From contig CBDUXT010000036.1 of NCBI GenBank assembly GCA_965371245.1, forward strand, positions 1 through 51,600: 51,600 nucleotides of DNA. The letters run 5' to 3'. A program made the position numbers and the translations under genes. This document shows, in pieces, positions 44,137-51,600 of the stretch (position 1 is the first letter of the stretch; every line of letters begins with the position of its first letter). This stretch comes from CBDUXT01 sp965371245 (GTDB taxonomy: Bacteria > Planctomycetota > Phycisphaerae > UBA1845). The notes below the pieces were generated by a model. That model worked only from the letters and a program-made list of their open reading frames with translations. It was not told the DNA's origin and searched no databases.

Positions 44137-46512
44137 TTAGACCTCGACCGTTTCCGGCGGTGCCTGCTCGGTTATTCGTGTGTCGCCCGGTCGCGCGGCG
44201 CCGGCGAGCTTTCCTCGCGATCGGTCGTATCGCCGTCGCTGGATCACCGGCTTCACGTAGAACGCGAAAAGCATGCCCAGGACCGACAGGCAACAGCCCG
44301 CAAGCTGGATGTAGACGCCGTTGCGATTGCCCACGCCCAGACCGGTGAAGTTCATGCCACTGCCCGGACCACCCGCCGCGGGTTTGTCCCAATTCGACTG
44401 AAAATACCAATACCCGCCGTGCTCGGTCGGGTCGTTCACCTGGATCGCCGTCGGCTCCGTCCAGCCGGCGTCGTCGAGGAACCGCAGCTCGCTGATGTAG
44501 TTGCGGATGGTGATCGCATTCCCCGAGAACCCGCCGACATGCGTGTCCAGCGAGAACCGCTCCAGAGCGATCGGGCTGGGAAGCAAACGCCGCTGGCGAG
44601 AAAAGAGCACTTCCACATCCGAGCCATCGGAAAGACGGATGGGTCGCGGCTGGTACGCGCCGCCGTACGAGTATTGAGCATTGGCAAAGGCGTAGCGGTT
44701 GAAGGGCAGCCAAAGCGACTCGGTCCCGCGTCCCGAATCGACCTCGAGCCGGATCATCGAGAAAAACGCGCCGGCGCCTTTCCGGCGGGCTGACGCCGGA
44801 ACGACATAGGGCTTGACCTCCGTGAACGCATGCGTCAGCAGCTCATCGACACGAACCTGAATCCCCTGGTCAACCTCGACGACCTGACCGGGCAAGACGT
44901 CGCGCCCAAGCACGCGCCCCGCCGGACCGTTGATGACCAGGAACAAGCCGCCCGGATAAGCCGCGAAGATGATCGGCGCCGATGCGGGCTGGTAGGTCAT
45001 CACCACGCGCGGGTCGGACTCTTTCGGCGTACGAACCGTGGGGGCATGCGGATCGGCCGACTCGCCCGGCATGTCGCGTGTCATCCCCGGCTGGTCGGCG
45101 ACCATGCGCGTAAACCGCCCGTCCGGCGTCTGCACATCCACCATGGCCACGGAAACCATGCGCCCGGCTCCAGGCAGAACCAGATTGTCCTGCACCGCAC
45201 GGATGCGATAGGAAAACTCGGTCCCCTCGATGGGGGTAAACACACCCGTGGGCCCGACGACGGTCTGGCGGTTCAGCGGAACCGCTTGGGTGGCCTTCTT
45301 ACCGGGAACCGAGATGTGCAGGACGGCGGCGGCGTCCATCGGCAGCGCGTCCACCTGCGAGAACGCCTTGAGCCAACGGAACTCGACGATGCCGTCCTCG
45401 GAGTGGTTGCGCTGACGATCGAAGGCGACCAACTGATGAGAGGCAGCCGGCGCCCCGTCGGCCAGAATGGACAAGCGAAGCACGGGGTTGGGCTGGGCGC
45501 CGCCGTCGCGCCAGCGCCGTTGCATCCGGGCATACGTCAAGTAACCCGTGACGCGCACCGTCGCCGAGCCAAGCGCGTCGCCTTCCGGCGAAGCATCGAC
45601 CTCAAGATCGATGGGTTGAATCGCAAGCGTGTGGTTCGCATCGGTGAAGACCTGTTCGCGCGATGCGATCCTGTCGTGGTAGCGCGGCAAGCCTCGGATG
45701 GGACGCTGAGCCCAAGCCGTCTCGCCGGCGCGCCGACTGAACAAGGCCCACGTATCCATGACGTGGAAGTACTTCTGCGGCTCGTACTCGAGTGTCAGCG
45801 AGAGCTCCTCCCGAACGAGCTTCCGACCAATCGACTTGATCGCCCGCCCTTTCCCCGGAATCACGTCCTCTGTGTATTGCGGAAAACCATCGAGAAGCTG
45901 GCGGATGAACGGCTCGCCCGTTGGCGGAGTAACCAATACGTTCACCGCATACGTACGCTCCCCCTTGTGCGGCTCGGAGAGGATGGGCCAATCGCTGTTG
46001 GTACTTTGCACCCCGAAGCGCCAGCGGTCCGACCCGGACACGGCAAACGCCTGGCTTCTGGGGACCGCCACCATAGTGACGGGTTCGACCATGCCTGGAA
46101 GCGTAATCGATACCCGGCGACGAAAAACGGGGGTATCGCCCTCTATCTTCGTACCGAAATAAAGATAGCTCCCCAGGCAGAGGGTGATGATGCCGCCATG
46201 GATCGCCCAGACGCCCAGGTTCGCGAGTCGAAACGGAATGCGCCGGACGGTCACGACGGTCAGGTTAAGGCAAAGAAGCAAGACCAGCACATTGAACGGC
46301 CACCAATGGAACCACTCGAACTCCGTCATCTCCACCCACGAAGACTGGCGTATCGTGGGTTTGGCACTGCCGATCGAGCAATAGAAAAACAAGACGGTGA
46401 TGACCGAGACGCCCAGCCAGACGCTGCTGAACAGGTCGAGCACCCACGCGAACGGGCCGCGCCGCCGACGCTCGGGCGGGGTGGGCTCGGGATGGGCGAT
46501 GGGCGTGTCCAT
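44137..46512 (-). CDS. resB: Cytochrome c biogenesis protein ResB (Ccs1)
   Basis: 791 residues. An N-terminal pair of helices (about 24-45 and 70-92, with the FAWVLDLFSSVWLGVS start typical of ResB), a third helix near 100-122, a large periplasmic beta-rich domain (about 130-730) and a final helix near 745-765. It partners CcsA in cytochrome c assembly system II. It is much longer than Bacillus ResB (~540); the enlarged periplasmic domain occurs in planctomycete homologues. ATG at 46512 with GGAG six bases upstream. Transcribed just before ccsA. Confidence 0.9.
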   Translation of the reverse strand: MDTPIAHPEPTPPERRRRGPFAWVLDLFSSVWLGVSVITVLFFYCSIGSAKPTIRQSSWVEMTEFEWFHWWPFNVLVLLLCLNLTVVTVRRIPFRLANLGVWAIHGGIITLCLGSYLYFGTKIEGDTPVFRRRVSITLPGMVEPVTMVAVPRSQAFAVSGSDRWRFGVQSTNSDWPILSEPHKGERTYAVNVLVTPPTGEPFIRQLLDGFPQYTEDVIPGKGRAIKSIGRKLVREELSLTLEYEPQKYFHVMDTWALFSRRAGETAWAQRPIRGLPRYHDRIASREQVFTDANHTLAIQPIDLEVDASPEGDALGSATVRVTGYLTYARMQRRWRDGGAQPNPVLRLSILADGAPAASHQLVAFDRQRNHSEDGIVEFRWLKAFSQVDALPMDAAAVLHISVPGKKATQAVPLNRQTVVGPTGVFTPIEGTEFSYRIRAVQDNLVLPGAGRMVSVAMVDVQTPDGRFTRMVADQPGMTRDMPGESADPHAPTVRTPKESDPRVVMTYQPASAPIIFAAYPGGLFLVINGPAGRVLGRDVLPGQVVEVDQGIQVRVDELLTHAFTEVKPYVVPASARRKGAGAFFSMIRLEVDSGRGTESLWLPFNRYAFANAQYSYGGAYQPRPIRLSDGSDVEVLFSRQRRLLPSPIALERFSLDTHVGGFSGNAITIRNYISELRFLDDAGWTEPTAIQVNDPTEHGGYWYFQSNWDKPAAGGPGSGMNFTGLGVGNRNGVYIQLAGCCLSVLGMLFAFYVKPVIQRRRYDRSRGKLAGAARPGDTRITEQAPPETVEV

Positions 46513-46785
46513 TCGATCTCCGTTGACTCAAACACCAACCCGACTCTGGTCGGCGGGTCGGTCCGTTCACCACGATGGGCACAAGGGCCACGGCATTATA
46601 TGCCGCACGGAAGATATCGGTAGCACATCACATACCAAAACAGACCGCTATCTAAGGAAAAACGAAACCGCCACGCACCGTTCTAAAACGGGGCGCGGCG
46701 GTTCGGCTTGTGTGGACCTCGTGGAGTCAAACGACCCAATCGCGGCGCACGGCTGGTACGCTTCGATCGGCGTCGATTGACGATG

Positions 46786-47652
46786 TTACGGTCTTACGGT
46801 TGCGAGCGCCTTGCTCGGCGAGGCCTCGCGGCGCGACGCGATCGCGGTCCCCTTCGGCACGAGGTAGATCTCGACGCGGCGGTTCTTGCTTTTGCCCGCG
46901 GCGGTCGAGTTGTCGGCCAGGGGGCGGAACTCGCCATACCCCTTGACGGCGATACGCTCGGCGGGATAGCCGTACTTACGAAGGACGCTCGCCACGGAGA
47001 TGGCGCGGTGCGACGACAAGTGCCAGTTGGTCGGGTGTTTCGCCTTGGTCGCGGCTCGGACGATGGGCGTATTGTCGGTGTGCCCAACGACGACGACCTC
47101 AAAACCGGCGGCCGGTGGCGACATGATGACCTGCGTGAACGTCTGTAGCGACTCCAACGACGACTGCTTCACGATGTCACTGCCCAGTGCGAAGAGCAGG
47201 TCCGACTTCCACTTGACATTCCCGCGACCGGCATCGTAGGCAACGGCCGTGGGGTGATCCGCGGCGAAGCGTTTCAAGGCCTCATGAAGTGGCTCGGGGA
47301 GTTTTGGTCCCCTGATGGTGATGTCACCGAGCCCCTGCTTGCCGGCCATCTCCTCCATCGTCGCCTGCGCGGCTTTGGCCATGCCGTCGAGCAGCTCATT
47401 CTCGCGACGTAGGTTAGCGGCCAGTTCGGTGTTGGTGCTCAACTCGCGCTCCAGCGATCGGCTGCGCGACTGGAAGCCCGTAAGGTTGCTGCGGGCGTCA
47501 AAGAGATCCTGAGCCAACGCCTCCTTTTCGGCCCGAAGATTTCGGTTCGCCGCCTCCAACCTGCGGTGGTCATCAAGCGAAGCGCACCCGGCCGACACGG
47601 CCAACATCAAGCATCCTGCCACCAAACCCATCATCCGTCCGCCAGAGCGCAT
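46786..47652 (-). CDS. OmpA-family peptidoglycan-binding lipoprotein
   Basis: 288 residues from the chosen start. A lipoprotein signal peptide ends with a VSAGC lipobox (Cys23). A coiled coil (about 28-95, rich in RRLEAANRNL-type heptads) precedes a linker and a C-terminal OmpA-like domain (about 150-270) with GHTDNTP, LSSHRAISVASVL, GYGEFRPLADNS and NRRVEIYL, which binds peptidoglycan. It probably tethers the envelope to the cell wall. The upstream frame to 47739 adds an unlikely basic stretch; the ATG at 47652 has a very strong ribosome site. Stands alone between two longer spacers. Confidence 0.9.
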   Translation of the reverse strand: MRSGGRMMGLVAGCLMLAVSAGCASLDDHRRLEAANRNLRAEKEALAQDLFDARSNLTGFQSRSRSLERELSTNTELAANLRRENELLDGMAKAAQATMEEMAGKQGLGDITIRGPKLPEPLHEALKRFAADHPTAVAYDAGRGNVKWKSDLLFALGSDIVKQSSLESLQTFTQVIMSPPAAGFEVVVVGHTDNTPIVRAATKAKHPTNWHLSSHRAISVASVLRKYGYPAERIAVKGYGEFRPLADNSTAAGKSKNRRVEIYLVPKGTAIASRREASPSKALATVRP

Positions 47653-47658
47653 CGCACG

Positions 47659-47666
47659 CCTCCTTT
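47659..47666 (-). promoter_or_regulatory. Ribosome-binding site deciding the OmpA-lipoprotein start
   Basis: AAAGGAGG on the minus strand ends six bases before ATG 47652. This rules out the longer frame and leaves a proper lipoprotein signal at the N-terminus. Confidence 0.75.
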
Positions 47667-47861
47667 GCTTGCAGTTTCTTTTGATTCCTCGGAGCAGCCG
47701 TCCGCCCGCGCCGACAAGCGGTCCAGGAATCGAATCCATGAATCACGAACCGTCAGCGGTCTGTTATACGTGACCGCGTGGCTGGAAGTATACCGCCCGA
47801 GAATGGGCTCGTCGAGACTTGAGTTCGCACCCTGTGAGTTTCGTCGATCGGTTTCGAGCGG

Positions 47862-48806
47862 TTACTCGGATCGCTTGGAAATGAGATAGACGATGAGCGA
47901 CGCCAACAACGCCACCCCCAACGCACCGCCGGCGAACATCCCCAGGTTCGCATAGATCGTCTCGACCAGCGAGGGCGTCAAACCGCGCACGCCTGCGGCG
48001 GCGGCCAGAAAGGCGACGACCATCACCAACACCCCGACGGCCATCATCACCGTGACGCTCTTGGCAGCGGCATCCGGGGCGTACTCAATCACCTGTCGCA
48101 CAACGACGGGCGCGGTGTCGTCGGACACCTCTACCTCAACCTCCGGGTCGAAGACCTCTGCTGCATCGACCTCGACCTCATCATCGTCCGTACTGGTGTC
48201 CGCGAGCCCCGCGCGGGTGGCGTCACCCATCTCGATGGCGCTGGAGCCCTCCTTGTCGTCGGTGTAAATCTCGCTTAACAAGTCCTTGCCCAGGGACGTG
48301 TCATCGCTTTCACGCGTCAGGTCGAGAATGCCCGAGCCGCTACCGGCGCCCTCGAGGCCGAGCCCGGCCAGGTCGCTGATGGCCGTTTGAGCAAGCGGAT
48401 CGACGTCCTCGTCCATGTCGTCGTCATCGAAGACGTTCACTCCCACGGACGGGACGACCGTGTCCTCTTTCGACTTGCCGATCGCCGTCGTACCGGACGA
48501 AGTCTGACCGGAGACCGTGTCCTCCAGGCTGATAACGTCGCTCATGGACGGGGAAAGCTCAACGCCGGAGTCCTCGACCGCCTCAAGGATGATATCACCG
48601 CTGGCCGAGGCACTGGCGTCCGCGGTCTGGGCGGTCTCCAACGCCATCGCAGGGGCAAGCCCATCGACGTCGGACACCTTGTAACTCACGGAGCCCCCGT
48701 CACGGAACTCACGTAGCTTCCCCGCGCGGACCAAATCCTTGAGACCGCTTTCGTCGGTTCCGAGCTGTGTGGCGGCCTCTTCGCCGGAATAGAACATCTT
48801 GGCCAT
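47862..48806 (-). CDS. Hypothetical protein: N-terminal excisionase/MerR-like HTH, acidic middle, two C-terminal membrane helices
   Basis: 314 residues. Residues 1-50 (MFYSGEEAATQLGTDESGL, then DLVRAGKLREFRDGG) look like a helix-turn-helix of the excisionase type. Residues ~75-235 are strongly acidic and Ser/Thr-rich, probably disordered. Two hydrophobic helices lie at about 248-272 and 285-308, ending KRSE. The same layout is frequent among conserved planctomycete proteins of unknown role. A membrane-tethered DNA- or protein-binding factor is possible but unproven. ATG at 48806 with AGGA five bases upstream; 42 bases after the next gene. Confidence 0.75.
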   Translation of the reverse strand: MAKMFYSGEEAATQLGTDESGLKDLVRAGKLREFRDGGSVSYKVSDVDGLAPAMALETAQTADASASASGDIILEAVEDSGVELSPSMSDVISLEDTVSGQTSSGTTAIGKSKEDTVVPSVGVNVFDDDDMDEDVDPLAQTAISDLAGLGLEGAGSGSGILDLTRESDDTSLGKDLLSEIYTDDKEGSSAIEMGDATRAGLADTSTDDDEVEVDAAEVFDPEVEVEVSDDTAPVVVRQVIEYAPDAAAKSVTVMMAVGVLVMVVAFLAAAAGVRGLTPSLVETIYANLGMFAGGALGVALLASLIVYLISKRSE

Positions 48807-48848
48807 GGATTCCTGTCGATCCTCTGCTACGGGTGATCGTGCCCCGAG

Positions 48849-49370
48849 TCAGGGCATCTGGCTTTCGCTTTGCTGGAGACGGTATTGCCGCTGATCATCG
48901 ACGAGCTGCTCGACATCCTCGGGCGGCAAACCACAAAGGTTGTGATTTTCCAGGTAGCGATCATATCGCCACGTCCGGGCCGCCGCCAGCCGCAGGCAGC
49001 CCTTTTGCGCTACATACTCGTAAACCCAGGTCGTCATCGTATCGACGTCCACCATGTACACGCCGTAGCTGCCCTTCGAGAGCTGCCCCGAAAAGGCAAA
49101 AACCCCGCGAGACGAGCCCCGGGTGACCGGTTGGCCGAGCGCCACGCCCTCGAAACCAAGCCCGTCCTGCCGGGTCACCACGGCCGTCGCGATCACCACC
49201 AACGCCACCGCGATCACCCAGAACACCGGATGCGGAGCACGCGGGCGGGCGGATGCGAACCCAAGCGCGGGTGAACCACCGTCCATTTGGCCCGCCCCGC
49301 CCAACTCGGACCGCGACGCAGGCTGCACAACGGTCGGACTCTCGAACGGTCGGGGCGTCTGTTCGTCCAC
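48849..49370 (-). CDS. Hypothetical single-pass membrane protein, planctomycete type
   Basis: 173 residues. A polar, proline-rich N-terminus is followed by one membrane helix (PVFWVIAVALVVIATAVV, about 49-66) and a ~100-residue domain with the motif SYGVYMVDVDTMTTWVYEY and then RTWRYDRYLENHN. The role is unknown. It lies 42 bases upstream of the HTH-membrane protein in the same direction and the two are probably co-transcribed. Start is GTG at 49370 with AAGGG about eight bases before it. Confidence 0.7.
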   Translation of the reverse strand: MDEQTPRPFESPTVVQPASRSELGGAGQMDGGSPALGFASARPRAPHPVFWVIAVALVVIATAVVTRQDGLGFEGVALGQPVTRGSSRGVFAFSGQLSKGSYGVYMVDVDTMTTWVYEYVAQKGCLRLAAARTWRYDRYLENHNLCGLPPEDVEQLVDDQRQYRLQQSESQMP

Positions 49371-49845
49371 GGAAATACCCTTGAGAAAACCCGGGAAGAG
49401 TCGGTCGCAGGCCGGGAAGGCCGACGCAGTCCAAGTGCGCAGCCTCCTGTAGCCATTATAGCCGCCGCGGCTGCGGGAACAAGCCGGGCGGCGCCCAAGT
49501 GGCGGCCGGGTCCATCACCGAATCGGCGGGCAGCTTTCAGAGCACGGAGCGCGAGACCCGTGACCGGTCTGGTATCGTGGAAGCCCTGTGCTTGTTGGCA
49601 TCGTGTCCGTGGGCTTGCGCCCACGGCTCTGACGCGGCGTGGCGCTTGCACGTCCCGCCAAAACTGTCACGCACCCGGCGGCCTGAGCCAGCAACCCCAA
49701 ACCCACCTTCTGTACTGTGTTGCTGTTGCTTTCCGAGCGCCAAGCCGCTACTAGAGGCGTTTCGCGCGACAGTGGCGGCTGCACCATCAGAATGCCGATG
49801 ACCGGGGAGGCTTGTGCGATCGAGCAAGCATCGAACCAGGGCTTA
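49371..49845. other. Divergent intergenic region
   Basis: About 475 bases between the leftward hypothetical gene and the rightward aminotransferase. Short open frames are present but none shows family features. Promoters for both directions are expected here; none could be identified with confidence. Confidence 0.4.
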
Positions 49846-49853
49846 AGCGGAGG
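49846..49853 (+). promoter_or_regulatory. Ribosome-binding site supporting a GTG start
   Basis: AGCGGAGG ends seven bases before the GTG at 49861, so translation probably begins there rather than at the in-frame ATG near 49966. Confidence 0.65.
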
Positions 49854-49860
49854 CTAAACG

Positions 49861-51183
49861 GTGTTGGGAATCAAGCAAGACGGCGATTCAACCGCGTCGA
49901 ACGGAACATGTATCGGACCGGCACCATCCATTACCGGACCACTCCCCGGACCGGCCGCCAAGGCCATGATTGAACGCGACGAGCGGTACTGCTCGCCGTC
50001 CTACACCCGCGACTTTCCCCTCGCGGTCAAGCGGGCGGCCGGGTCCGTCATCGAGGACGCGGACGGAAACCGATTTCTCGATTTCGCGGCGGGGATTGCG
50101 GTGTGCGCGACGGGACATTGCCACCCCAAAGTGGTTCAAGCCATCGAGCAACAGGCTCGTTCGCTCATCCACATCTGCGGAAGCGATTTCTACTATCCAC
50201 CCATGACCGATCTGATGGCCAAGCTCGCCTCGATCGCTCCCGGCGGCGACGACCAAAAGGTCTTCCTCACCAACAGCGGCGCGGAGGCCGTGGAAGCCGC
50301 GATGAAGCTCTGCCGCTATCACACCAAGCGCAAGTGGTTCATCGCGTTCCACGGGGCGTTTCACGGACGCACGATGGGGGCGCTGGCGCTAACCTGTTCC
50401 AAGGCGGTGCAGCAAGAGCGATTCGGACCCCTCGTCCCCATGGTCGCCCATGTGCCCTATGGCGATGTCGATGCCATCGAGGAGCAGCTCTTCCGCTACA
50501 AGGTCTCCCCAGGCGAAGTGGCGGCGATTTTCGTTGAGGCGCTGCAAGGCGAAGGCGGATACGTCGTGCCCTCGCCCGAGTTTCTTCCCAGGCTGCGCGC
50601 CCTTTGTGACAAGCACGGCATCCTGCTCGTCTGCGACGAAATCCAATCGGGCGCGGGACGCACGGGCAAGTGGTTCGCCTTCGAGCACTTCGACATCGTC
50701 CCGGACATCATTCTTTCGGCCAAGGGCATGGCCAGCGGCATGCCCCTCGGCGCCGTGATTGCCCGCCAGGACGTGATGAACTGGCCGCCCGGTGCCCACG
50801 GCAGCACGTTCGGCGGAAACCCCATCTGTTGCGCGGCCGCCCTGGCGACGCTTGAGTTGGTGGAGTCGACCTACATGGCCAACGCGGCCGCCATGGGCGA
50901 GAAGCTCCAGGCGGCGCTGACCACTCTTTGCGAGAAGCACAAGGTGGTGGTCAACGCCCGAGGGCTGGGCCTGATGTGCGCCGTCGATATCGTCTCGAAA
51001 CGCTCGGGTAAACCGGACGCGAAACTGCGGAACAAGATTCTTCAGTCGGTGTTCGAGCGCGGCCTACTGATGCTCGGGTGCGGCGAGGTAAGCATTCGCT
51101 ACTGTCCGCCGCTGTGCATCAACCAGGCGCAACTCGACGTGGGTGTCCGCATCTTCGACGAAGTCGTCGGGGCCGTCGGATAA
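49861..51183 (+). CDS. Class III PLP-dependent aminotransferase (acetylornithine/4-aminobutyrate type)
   Basis: 440 residues. Conserved segments: FLDFAAGIAVCATGHCHP, TNSGAEAVEAAMKLCR, FHGAFHGRTMGALALT, the cofactor-stacking LLVCDEIQSGAGRTG, and the Schiff-base lysine K288 in SAKGMASG. STFGGNPICCAAALA follows. The sequence fits the group containing 4-aminobutyrate, acetylornithine and related omega-amino acid aminotransferases; substrate cannot be fixed from motifs. A ~35-residue N-terminal extension precedes the core. It is monocistronic as far as the window shows, and a small palindrome follows its stop. Confidence 0.9.
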   Translation: MLGIKQDGDSTASNGTCIGPAPSITGPLPGPAAKAMIERDERYCSPSYTRDFPLAVKRAAGSVIEDADGNRFLDFAAGIAVCATGHCHPKVVQAIEQQARSLIHICGSDFYYPPMTDLMAKLASIAPGGDDQKVFLTNSGAEAVEAAMKLCRYHTKRKWFIAFHGAFHGRTMGALALTCSKAVQQERFGPLVPMVAHVPYGDVDAIEEQLFRYKVSPGEVAAIFVEALQGEGGYVVPSPEFLPRLRALCDKHGILLVCDEIQSGAGRTGKWFAFEHFDIVPDIILSAKGMASGMPLGAVIARQDVMNWPPGAHGSTFGGNPICCAAALATLELVESTYMANAAAMGEKLQAALTTLCEKHKVVVNARGLGLMCAVDIVSKRSGKPDAKLRNKILQSVFERGLLMLGCGEVSIRYCPPLCINQAQLDVGVRIFDEVVGAVG

Positions 51184-51203
51184 CCCTAGGGTTGGTCAAC
51201 CCT
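51182..51203 (+). terminator. Possible factor-dependent terminator hairpin after the aminotransferase
   Basis: AACCCTAGGGTT (51182-51193) is a perfect palindrome overlapping the stop codon, and 51188-51194 also pairs with 51197-51203. No T-run follows, so this is at best a weak terminator. Confidence 0.3.
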
Positions 51204-51306
51204 GTACACTGTGCAACCAGAGTGGCCTAAACACCGCCGGCACAGCTACTCACCTTCCCACCCATCCAAGGTAGACACACAGAGCGCGGTGGGGCGCGCC
51301 GCGCCG

Positions 51307-51600
51307 AAGCCCTGGATCGACAGGTACGCCGAATCAGAGCCGCGGGCGCCAGCCCGCGGACACGGCGACCGAGGTGGGTCGTGTCACTGAGCTCGCGTCC
51401 GCGCGGGCTGAAGCCCGCGGCTCGGGAAAAACTTATCGGCGCGGCTCGGAGCAAGGACGCCTCAGAGCGTGTTTAAGAAGGCTCTTTCAGAGCCGCGCCC
51501 AAGCCCTGGATCGACAAGTACGCCGAATCAGAGCCGCGGGCGCCGGCCCGCGGACACGGCGACCGAGGTGGGTCGTGTCACTGAGCTCGCGTCCGCGCGG
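51307..51600. repeat. Direct duplication of a 100-bp REP-containing unit
   Basis: 51307-51406 and 51501-51600 agree at 98 of 100 bases with a period of 194 bases. Each unit carries the inverted pair CCGCGGGC/GCCCGCGG. In the first unit, 51337-51347 also pairs with 51413-51423 over 11 bases. The second copy is cut by the window end, so more copies may follow. Parts of the same element occur at 35355-35382 and 38942-38960. Confidence 0.8.

Noticed and set aside
1..51600. tRNA, rRNA or CRISPR arrays
   Set aside because: No T-loop/anticodon patterns, rRNA blocks or regularly spaced short direct repeats were recognised by eye.

Overview
The window is a GC-rich bacterial chromosome segment that most resembles Planctomycetota, probably a Phycisphaerae-like lineage. 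This is inference. It rests on an exosortase with an anchored surface protein whose C-terminus reads VPVPG rather than PEP, a futalosine-pathway menaquinone enzyme, a ResB/CcsA cytochrome c maturation pair, small proteins with a helix-turn-helix plus membrane segments, and GC-rich palindromic repeats.

Left half (about 0.3-27.7 kb): one long leftward polysaccharide locus, bounded at the window edge by the 3' end of an IS256-family element. Read in the direction of transcription it starts with sugar-nucleotide synthesis: rmlC-like, rmlA, rmlB, rmlD, an exosortase-associated EpsI-domain protein, rfbF, an extended SDR epimerase, and two C-methyltransferase-type proteins. A 665-bp non-coding gap follows. 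Then come a third C-methyltransferase-type protein, a Wzx-like flippase, a GT4, a membrane GT39, a GT2 of the polyprenyl-phosphate type, a deacetylase-carbamoyltransferase fusion, a SAM methyltransferase, a large toroid-like protein of unknown function, an AsnB-type amidotransferase, a frameshifted UPF0104-type membrane protein, a polysaccharide deacetylase, a formyltransferase and a GT2. Many junctions are 4-bp ATGA or GTGA overlaps, suggesting translational coupling.

Centre (27.7-38.4 kb): a 909-bp divergent spacer separates this locus from a rightward module. It holds a stand-alone exosortase with the C/R/H catalytic triad, a 1406-residue TPR protein, a choice-of-anchor N-like surface protein with an exosortase-type sorting tail, and a Wzz-BY-kinase fusion. 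Together with EpsI these form an exosortase/exopolysaccharide system: the left operons would build a decorated glycan, the kinase/co-polymerase would control chain export, and the exosortase would process the tail of surface proteins. Intergenic DNA here carries REP-like palindromes.

Right part (38.4-51.6 kb): housekeeping genes. These are leftward mqnE (aminofutalosine synthase), an M3 oligoendopeptidase, ccsA/resC, resB, an OmpA-type lipoprotein and two planctomycete-style hypothetical membrane proteins, then a rightward class III aminotransferase. The window ends inside a directly duplicated REP-containing repeat.

No tRNA, rRNA or CRISPR array was recognised. The initiating sugar-phosphate transferase, outer-membrane exporter and exosortase regulators expected for such a locus are not in the window.
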